From contig NZ_SJPP01000004.1 in assembly GCF_007860075.1 (NCBI RefSeq), positions 241,736 to 305,735 on the forward strand: DNA of 64,000 nt. Reading direction: 5' to 3'. This DNA comes from Symmachiella macrocystis (GTDB lineage Bacteria; Planctomycetota; Planctomycetia; Planctomycetales; Planctomycetaceae). The position numbers and the translations under genes were made by a program. The notes below the pieces were generated by a model that was given only the letters and a program-made list of their open reading frames with translations, searched no databases and had not been told where the DNA came from. Below are positions 54,793 to 60,884 of the stretch, in pieces. Numbering within the stretch: position 1 is the stretch's first letter; the number at the start of each line of letters is the position of its first letter.

Positions 54793-55543
54793 ATTCGATC
54801 CCCAACAGTTGATTAGACGACTGCGGCCCCTCCTGCTCGAGGATGACCGATGAGCTAATTTTTCGCGTAAAAAACGGTGCCGTCGGCCATGATGCCTGGT
54901 TCCCCAAGAAGCGACCGATGCCCGGCACGTTGATCGGCATTTCATATTCGACACTGACTTTCAATTCGCTGTTCGGCTCGTTGCCTTGCGGTTCGATCGC
55001 GATCTGCGTGGCAATATCGGCGAACTGGTATTTGCCAACAATATAGTCCTGAGGAGCGTTGCCCTTGGTGTAAAACTGGTAGGCTTCGTAATACAACAGC
55101 CCGTCGATCGACGCCGATCGCGGCAGAAATTCCAGCGGTGTCCCCCGGCGATGCACGTCGCGCCCCGATGCAAACGGGGTCATGGCTTGCACGGCGGCTT
55201 TTTTGACCTTCGCTTGCGATGCGTCGTCGTCCTGTGGCTCGGCCGGCACCCATACAATCGCCGACCGCCCCGCCGCATATGCGGCATACATCGTGCCGGT
55301 CTTCACAACCAACATGAGCGTGCATTCCACGATCAGACACACCAGAAAAATATAGACCGGCATGACAAGCACCAGCGATAGCGTATAGGACGCCCCCTCT
55401 TCGCCGCCGGCCAATTCGCGAACGTTCCAGCGCCGCAGTCGCAAAATCGCTCCGCGGGTCAAGTAAACGAGCGCGGCGGCGGAGAGAATCCACACTAGCC
55501 AAACATCCGCTACGGACTCCATCAGTGATTGAATTGTGATCAT
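54776..55543 (-). CDS. TadE-like protein with extra N-terminal membrane helix
   Basis: 255 residues; start ATG at 55543 after a GGGGGA stretch. One membrane helix (about 13-33) precedes a TadE-type segment (EEGASYTLSLVLVMPVYIFLV) lacking Glu at +5, then KTGTMYAAYAAGRSAIVW, typical of TadE/F. A beta-rich domain follows, ending in FTRKISSSVILEQE. The two-helix layout is unusual for a pseudopilin and could be an adaptor that stays in the membrane. Confidence 0.75.
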   Translation of the reverse strand: MITIQSLMESVADVWLVWILSAAALVYLTRGAILRLRRWNVRELAGGEEGASYTLSLVLVMPVYIFLVCLIVECTLMLVVKTGTMYAAYAAGRSAIVWVPAEPQDDDASQAKVKKAAVQAMTPFASGRDVHRRGTPLEFLPRSASIDGLLYYEAYQFYTKGNAPQDYIVGKYQFADIATQIAIEPQGNEPNSELKVSVEYEMPINVPGIGRFLGNQASWPTAPFFTRKISSSVILEQEGPQSSNQLLGIEYDSAI

Positions 55544-55663
55544 ACCGCTTTCCCCCTAAGGGCGAAGTTGTCGTTCGTAGAAATGGAATCGTTGTGCAGA
55601 AGTGTCGAGTGTTATTCGTATGCCGCGAAGTGCATGCGAGTCGAAAGAAATACCGATGATCTG

Positions 55664-55852
55664 CTACATGTACGGCGAACCAACCATACCGCCGATCACC
55701 TGGAAGAGATTGTGGCAAGACATAACGGCCATTCTGTAAAGCGCGACCGTAAAGACGAAGACCGTCCCTAACGTCAGGACCAATTCCAACATGGCCAGTC
55801 CGCGACGTTTCCGCATAGCGGAACGCAATGGTCGTCGGCGAATGATTTTCAT
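55664..55852 (-). CDS. Short TadE-like pseudopilin
   Basis: 62 residues; start ATG at 55852, overlapping the stop of the prepilin peptidase gene by four bases (ATGA). A strongly basic leader (MKIIRRRPLRSAMRKRRG) is cut before LAMLELVLTLGTVFVF, giving Glu at +5, as expected for a substrate of the adjacent prepilin peptidase. A small minor pilin. Confidence 0.75.
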   Translation of the reverse strand: MKIIRRRPLRSAMRKRRGLAMLELVLTLGTVFVFTVALYRMAVMSCHNLFQVIGGMVGSPYM

Positions 55853-56568
55853 AGCGTCAGCCCCTGAAAGTACGAGAGGATTGTGCCGACCGCGAAGAAT
55901 GCGGCCAATGGTACGGGACGTTTAAGGATGGCTTGCGCGCCCAATCCGGGCTTTGAAATCTGACTAGGCAACAACACCGAGCCGACGTAATGCAAAAGTG
56001 TGGTAAATAATTTCAATGGGCCGATCTGCCAGACCAACATGCCAACCATCACGACCCCCGCCGCGATGTGACACCACAGAATGACAGTGAGCCCCTGTCC
56101 GGTTCCCAGTATTGCCCCCAGCGCGGCCGCCAATTTCACATCGCCGGCACCACTGCCGGCAAATTGGAATACGACGAGCATCGCCGCAAAACAGACCGCC
56201 GCTCCCAGCAGCGACGATCCGATTCCGATCGGTGGCACTATCGCACTCGAAGTTCCAATCGCCTCGCCGCTCATAGTCGCCGAGGCAAGCAAATTGACCG
56301 CCAATGCCCATACCAGGGCCGAGTAGGTCGCCCAGTTGGGAATCTTTCTCCAGTGGCTGTCCGTGAAACTCGAGACCGCCAACAGCAGCACCAGTACAGT
56401 GGCATTTACGGGCGCCAATGCCGTCTCCCATGCGACCACTGACTGCGACAGGGCAATCCCCAAACCCACAACCAACGGCGCAACCGCGGCAAGCAGCCAA
56501 GCCCGTCGCCGCTCCCCGCTGCCGGCGGGGGAACAGATTGTGCGTTCGAATTGAGCCGTAATCGTCAC
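55849..56568 (-). CDS. tadV: Prepilin peptidase (A24, CpaA/TadV family)
   Basis: About 239 residues from a GTG at 56568, which has GGGAG eight bases upstream; the open frame from 56667 runs through a terminator and is unlikely. The catalytic aspartates of GXGD proteases are present: SSFTDSHWRKIPN near residue 70 and GSGAGDVKL near 140. Six or seven hydrophobic segments. It would cleave the leaders of the Flp-like pilin and of the TadE-like proteins. Confidence 0.88.
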   Translation of the reverse strand: MTITAQFERTICSPAGSGERRRAWLLAAVAPLVVGLGIALSQSVVAWETALAPVNATVLVLLLAVSSFTDSHWRKIPNWATYSALVWALAVNLLASATMSGEAIGTSSAIVPPIGIGSSLLGAAVCFAAMLVVFQFAGSGAGDVKLAAALGAILGTGQGLTVILWCHIAAGVVMVGMLVWQIGPLKLFTTLLHYVGSVLLPSQISKPGLGAQAILKRPVPLAAFFAVGTILSYFQGLTL

Positions 56569-56648
56569 GTCATTGCTCCCACTGATTTTCCGAGATCCGT
56601 TTGTATGATTCGTTGATTTGTTGTGCACCAAGTCTGCACCAAGAAAAA

Positions 56649-56691
56649 TGCCGCCCGTTCGGTCCAACGCGAGTCGGACCGAACGGCGGCA
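56649..56691 (-). terminator. Rho-independent terminator after the flp gene
   Basis: CCGTTCGGTCC and GGACCGAACGG form an 11-bp stem with a 10-nt loop, extended by TGCCG/CGGCA with one bulged base. On the minus strand it is followed by TTTTTCTT (56648-56641). It lies 16 bases past the pilin stop and before the prepilin peptidase start, so it would raise pilin expression relative to the assembly genes. Confidence 0.85.
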
Positions 56692-56706
56692 ACATCCCCC
56701 ACAGGA

Positions 56707-56949
56707 TTAGCCGTCGGTTCCACCGAAATCGACATCGAAGATCCGGCCCAACAGGTCGTTTACCCAACCCCCGACCGTGTTGTCACCAGCTCCGTCACCC
56801 GCGTTACCGACCCAGGTGTTGATCATCAATACGATCAAAGCGGCAATCGCGACAATCACCACGACCTGCAGGGTTTCCATGCCCCCTTCATCGTTGTTGA
56901 ACTTGCCGACAATTTTCCGCAGTTGACTGTTTTTTGAAAAAGCCTTCAT
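56707..56949 (-). CDS. Flp-like major pilin
   Basis: 80 residues; start ATG at 56949 with AAGGGA nine bases upstream. The leader ends NNDEGG, followed by METLQVVVIVAIAALIVLMINTW, giving Gln rather than Glu at +5 if cleavage is after the second Gly. A short Gly/Asp-rich tail follows. The size, single helix and position before the prepilin peptidase fit the Flp family. A strong terminator follows directly, and a candidate promoter (57115-57143) lies 166 bases upstream. Confidence 0.8.
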   Translation of the reverse strand: MKAFSKNSQLRKIVGKFNNDEGGMETLQVVVIVAIAALIVLMINTWVGNAGDGAGDNTVGGWVNDLLGRIFDVDFGGTDG

Positions 56950-57114
56950 AGTTTCGTTCCCTTTAAGATGGAGTCCTTGTGATTCCCCAGCCGAATGATT
57001 CGGCCAGATTTGATTTCACCATGTCGTATGGCTAGTAAATGTCGCCGCAGCAATTGGTTTCGCAGTTGGCGACTTCTTGGCGACCCTCACACCTGTCGCC
57101 CCCCTTCGTTAGCT

Positions 57115-57143
57115 AGATCGCAATTCCGTCGAATAACCGGACA
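57115..57143 (-). promoter_or_regulatory. Candidate alternative-sigma promoter (copy B) of flp
   Basis: On the minus strand: TGTCCGG, a 17-nt spacer beginning TTATT, then GATCT. The 5' leader to the ATG at 56949 would be about 160 bases and includes a GCCGAA/TTCGGC hairpin (56990-57004). Confidence 0.6.
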
Positions 57144-57152
57144 TCCTGCCGC

Positions 57153-58328
57153 TCACGATTTTGTATTTTTTTCCGTTTTGTGAGATCCATTGCTACTCGA
57201 GCTCCGCGCAAAGTCCGGTGACTTTGAAAACAACCCTTCCGTCAGTTGAATGCGGTCTTCAAACCCCATAGCGGCCGGCTCATCGGCAAAGGTCGGGCGC
57301 AATCCAGTCGGCAGCAATTCGCCTTGGATTCGGTCGTCTTTATCGCGTCCCTGTGCCTGGAATTGGAATAGATCCCGCCATTGGTATTTGTCGCTGTCAT
57401 CCAATCCAATGGCCTCACTGATCGTCTGCACCCGCCGCGAACCGTCTGCCATACGCGAAATCTGCACAACCAGGTGGATCGCCGAAGCCACCTGCGCCCG
57501 TGCGACATGGACGGGAAGTCCCGTGTCGTTCATCAGACACAAGGTCTCCAAGCGGCTGGCCGCATCCCGCGGCGTGTTGGCGTGGACGGTCGTCAATGAC
57601 CCGGAGTGCCCCGAGAGCATCGACTGGATCAATTCCAAAGCTTCGCCGCGTCGGACTTCACCCACGATAATACGATCAGGCCGCATCCGCAGTGAGTCCA
57701 CAAAGAGGTCGCGAATCGTGACCCCGCCCCGTCCGCTGGGCCGCGGTGGTTGTGCTTCTAAGTAGACCGTGTGCGGTTGATTCAACTGCAGTTCCGAGGT
57801 GTCTTCGATCACGACAATCCGCTCTTCGTTAGGCACGGCTGCCGAAAGCGCATTCAGCATCGACGTCTTCCCCGTACCGGTCCCCCCGGAAATGATGATG
57901 TTTTTGTGTAGCAGCACACTGGTGGCGAGAAATTCCGCCGCCGTATCGCTCATCGAACCGCGATCGACCAACGACGGCAGCGTGAATGTTGCCGGCTGGA
58001 ATTTTCGAATCGTCAGACAGACACCCCGCCGCGAACTGGGCGGAATGATCACATGAACCCGCGAACCGTCCGGCAGTCGCGCGTCCATGCTGTGGTTGTC
58101 CGCATCCAGCCGCCGCCCCACAAACTCCGCAATATTCTGAACCGCCGCCATCAAGGAGGGTTCATCCTCAAAACCACTCTCCGCCTGTTGAATCCGCCCC
58201 GCAGTTTCAAAATAGACGGTGTCATACCCCACAACCATCACTTCCGAGACCGCTGGATCGTCCAACAACGGCTGAATCGGCGCCAAAAAGTGCCGCAAGG
58301 TTTCACGATAGATTTCAACAGTTTCCAT
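57153..58328 (-). CDS. CpaF/TadA-type secretion ATPase without FHA domain
   Basis: About 391 residues from the ATG at 58328 with GGGGA upstream; the frame reaches 58433. It contains [11 protein letters not shown] (Walker A, about 146-156), RPDRIIVGEVRRGEALELI (Walker B region) and SLTTVHANTPRDA. It is shorter at the N-terminus than the FHA-fused ATPase and ends with a hydrophilic Ser/Lys tail. Two such ATPases in one locus suggest separate motors, for example for extension and retraction or for two pilus types. Co-directional with the dual-kinase gene 191 bases upstream. Confidence 0.88.
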   Translation of the reverse strand: METVEIYRETLRHFLAPIQPLLDDPAVSEVMVVGYDTVYFETAGRIQQAESGFEDEPSLMAAVQNIAEFVGRRLDADNHSMDARLPDGSRVHVIIPPSSRRGVCLTIRKFQPATFTLPSLVDRGSMSDTAAEFLATSVLLHKNIIISGGTGTGKTSMLNALSAAVPNEERIVVIEDTSELQLNQPHTVYLEAQPPRPSGRGGVTIRDLFVDSLRMRPDRIIVGEVRRGEALELIQSMLSGHSGSLTTVHANTPRDAASRLETLCLMNDTGLPVHVARAQVASAIHLVVQISRMADGSRRVQTISEAIGLDDSDKYQWRDLFQFQAQGRDKDDRIQGELLPTGLRPTFADEPAAMGFEDRIQLTEGLFSKSPDFARSSSSNGSHKTEKNTKS

Positions 58329-58391
58329 GATCGTCCCCGGGGATTCTCCCCATTGGTCATGTGGTTTTACAAAGTTGCTGCAGGCATCGGC

Positions 58392-58453
58392 TGCCACTGG
58401 CGAATCGGGTGCCCCTAACAATTCGGGTGCCACTGGCGGCTTGTCCGCCAGTG
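58392..58453. repeat. GCCACTGGCGG-type repeats and hairpin
   Basis: TGCCACTGGCG occurs at 58392-58402 and again at 58428-58438; the second is followed by its inverted copy CCGCCAGTG (58445-58453), making a 9-bp hairpin around CTTGT. I recall similar sequences as common extragenic repeats in planctomycetes. Between the dual-kinase and CpaF genes. Confidence 0.5.
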
Positions 58454-58519
58454 CAAACCACCCTCAGCCGTGGAGCAGAGCGAAAAGCCATTCAGTCCCC
58501 CAATTACCCGAACCGAACG

Positions 58520-60592
58520 TTAAGTGATGATCCCAACCATCGAAGCGGCAAACCGATTGGCCGCCGTTAGAAACGGTCGTAACGTTCGACGGAGCAACCC
58601 ACCCGACTTGCCCGAAGCGGGCGTCGGTTTCGTCGGGCTGCTGGTTCTTGGTTTCTTCTCCGAACCGTTCAATTCCGCGATATTCGCCAACGGCCGAAAC
58701 GACGTTTCGTTTTCACGTGCGGCACGTCCGTCCGCCCCAATTTGACCGGCGCGAATCAATTGACGGATCTGTTCAGTGGTCCCGGAAATCCGCTGCACAT
58801 TGCCGTCATCCCCGAGGAACACAACCTTCCACAACGCATCTTGCTGCGGCTGTGGTTGGGCGTCAGCGTCGCTCGCACAACGTAAATACCCGACGGTTGC
58901 TTTCGCAAACGCTTTCGCACTACTCGGACGTTTGGCGGAATCCTCATGCATCGCTGCGCGAATCAAATCCCGCGTTTGCTGGCTGAGTCCCGGAACGATT
59001 TTCTCCGGCGGCACATAGTCGTTGCGCGATTTGCGGATCAATTGATCAATCGCCGATTTCCCTTGAAAGGGCGATGCACCGGTGACCATTTGATACAGCG
59101 TCACCCCCAACGCATAAATATCAGCCGTTTTGCTCACCGTCTTGGCATCGCGAAACTGTTCTGGCGGAGCGTATTGCATGGTCCCCAGCGCGTGGCCCGC
59201 CTGCGTCAGTTCATAATCCAGTTCCTCTTGCTTGGCCAAACCCAAATCGGTGAGACGGGCATTGCCCTGGCTATCGAACAGGATATTCCCCGGCTTGACG
59301 TCGCGATGCAATAGTCCCTTGCCGTGCAAAGCATCCAATGCTTTCGCCACATCATAGGCAATCCGTAAAGCCTGCGACTCAGACAGCCGACCTTCCGTTT
59401 GGAGAGTTTCCTTTAAATCCTTGCCGGCAATGTACTCCATGGCAATGAAGTGTTTTCCATTCACGCAACCCACTTCGTATGCCGGTACGAGATTCGGGTG
59501 CGACATCTCCATCGCCAATTTTGCTTCTTGATAAAACCGCACCAGAATTCGCTCATTCTCAACCAAATGGTCGTGCAGAATCTTGATAGCCACAATCGAA
59601 CCGTCAGCGGCGCGGGCGCGATGGACATGTCCCATCGCACCACGGCCAACCTTGGAGATCAATTGATAGTCGCCGATGCGGTCCGAAAAACCTCGCAGTA
59701 ATTGCACAAATTCTTCCATCGACTGCGGACGCTCCTCGGGATCGGCAGACAACGAGCGTTCAATCACGTCCGCCACCGCGGGAGAGAGTTCCGTCGCAAC
59801 CTCAGCAGAGCCGCGGTAGTTGTTGGCCCGTTTGTTCTGCATCAACGAAAGTCGCCCCGCACAAGCAAAGGGGGAGACGCCGCTCACCATGGTGTACAAC
59901 AGAGCCCCCAACGCATAGACGTCGGAACGGACGTCCGCTTTGTTTGACCGGCGTAATTGCTCCGGCGCAAGGTACCGAGCGATTTTCGTATCGGCCGTCG
60001 ACGGCGATGATTGGTCATCAAATTCCGGAGACGAAGAAAAACCAAAGCTAATCAACTTGGCCTTGCCTTCGGAGGTGATCAGCACATTCTCCGGATGAAT
60101 ATTGCGGTGCACCAGTCCGGCGGCATGGCAAGCGGTCAGCGCGTCGGCGAGGTGCAACACCATCTTCACTGCCCTTTTTTCGCTGATCTTTTTCTTCTTC
60201 TTGATAAATCGCGACAGCGGTTGGCCGCTGACGTATTCCATCGCGACCAGGTCGCATTCGCCGGAATTCATGACGTCCAACACCTCGGCCAAATGCGGAT
60301 GCTTGATCTGCGTGGCGAATTTCGCTTCGCGATGCAGCTGTTCGGTCCAGTCCGGTGACTTCTCGTCACGACCGGTGATCACCTTCAGCGCCACCCGGCG
60401 GCCTTCCGGATCATGTGCCCGATAGACGGTATGCCCTAAGCCGCGTGATTTCACGCTGCGAAGTCGATAGCCGCCCATGTCACCCAATAATGACGCCCAA
60501 CGTCCTCGCGACGCTGACCGCCGTTCCGGTTGATTATCCAATGAAGCCGCTTCGTGTGGGAACGTTGCGGCCTGTGTTTTGATTGTTTGCAT
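58520..60592 (-). CDS. Tandem pseudokinase-kinase Ser/Thr protein
   Basis: 690 residues, start ATG at 60592 with AGGAG upstream. Two Hanks-type domains follow a Ser/Arg-rich N-terminus. The first (about 41-300) keeps the ATP-lysine (Lys70) but has HRN at 162-164 in place of HRD and SFG at 182-184 in place of DFG, so it is almost certainly catalytically dead. The second (about 308-570) has GRGAMG, Lys337, HRD (429-431) and DLG (449-451), and looks active. A GYF_2/DUF4339-like segment (about 596-645) and a basic amphipathic C-terminal helix end it. The layout recalls JAK-type kinases, where the pseudokinase regulates its partner. Preceded by candidate promoter C. Confidence 0.88.
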   Translation of the reverse strand: MQTIKTQAATFPHEAASLDNQPERRSASRGRWASLLGDMGGYRLRSVKSRGLGHTVYRAHDPEGRRVALKVITGRDEKSPDWTEQLHREAKFATQIKHPHLAEVLDVMNSGECDLVAMEYVSGQPLSRFIKKKKKISEKRAVKMVLHLADALTACHAAGLVHRNIHPENVLITSEGKAKLISFGFSSSPEFDDQSSPSTADTKIARYLAPEQLRRSNKADVRSDVYALGALLYTMVSGVSPFACAGRLSLMQNKRANNYRGSAEVATELSPAVADVIERSLSADPEERPQSMEEFVQLLRGFSDRIGDYQLISKVGRGAMGHVHRARAADGSIVAIKILHDHLVENERILVRFYQEAKLAMEMSHPNLVPAYEVGCVNGKHFIAMEYIAGKDLKETLQTEGRLSESQALRIAYDVAKALDALHGKGLLHRDVKPGNILFDSQGNARLTDLGLAKQEELDYELTQAGHALGTMQYAPPEQFRDAKTVSKTADIYALGVTLYQMVTGASPFQGKSAIDQLIRKSRNDYVPPEKIVPGLSQQTRDLIRAAMHEDSAKRPSSAKAFAKATVGYLRCASDADAQPQPQQDALWKVVFLGDDGNVQRISGTTEQIRQLIRAGQIGADGRAARENETSFRPLANIAELNGSEKKPRTSSPTKPTPASGKSGGLLRRTLRPFLTAANRFAASMVGIIT

Positions 60593-60629
60593 CGAAAGGT
60601 CTCTCCTAAGGTGGTTTGCGTTACCCCCT

Positions 60630-60658
60630 GGATCGGAGTTTCTCTAAAAAAGCGGACA
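60630..60658 (-). promoter_or_regulatory. Candidate alternative-sigma promoter (copy C) of the dual kinase
   Basis: On the minus strand: TGTCCGC, a 17-nt spacer beginning TTTTTT, then GATCC, about 38 bases before the ATG at 60592. The upstream AATCTGTGGTGAGA is also close to that of copy A (AATCTGTGCTGCAGA). Confidence 0.6.
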
Positions 60659-60770
60659 TCTCACCACAGATTTTCTTTTGCAGCCGCCCTGTTAAGTCTG
60701 TTGGCTACACGACTTACCTTCAACGAGAAATACCTAGACCGCAGAGACCGAAGCGAATTGTGTGATTGTT

Positions 60771-60799
60771 TGTCCGGTTTTTGTGAGCAATTGTGATTC
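60771..60799 (+). promoter_or_regulatory. Candidate alternative-sigma promoter (copy D) of the PEGA pseudokinase
   Basis: On the plus strand: TGTCCGG, a 17-nt spacer beginning TTTTT, then GATTC, about 86 bases before the ATG at 60885. Same spacing as the other three copies. Confidence 0.6.
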
Positions 60800-60884
60800 C
60801 CTATTGAAGGGCTCCACCAAACGAGATAACTGCGGTGGAAAATCGATCGCCCGAAAATCAAAGCACGGCTAATAAGGGTTCAAC

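Larger units (their letters stand above)
60593..60884. other. Divergent regulatory region between the two kinase-like genes
   Basis: 292 bases holding candidate promoters C (60630-60658, minus) and D (60771-60799, plus). Nothing else recognised. Both genes would be driven by the same factor from here. Confidence 0.6.
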
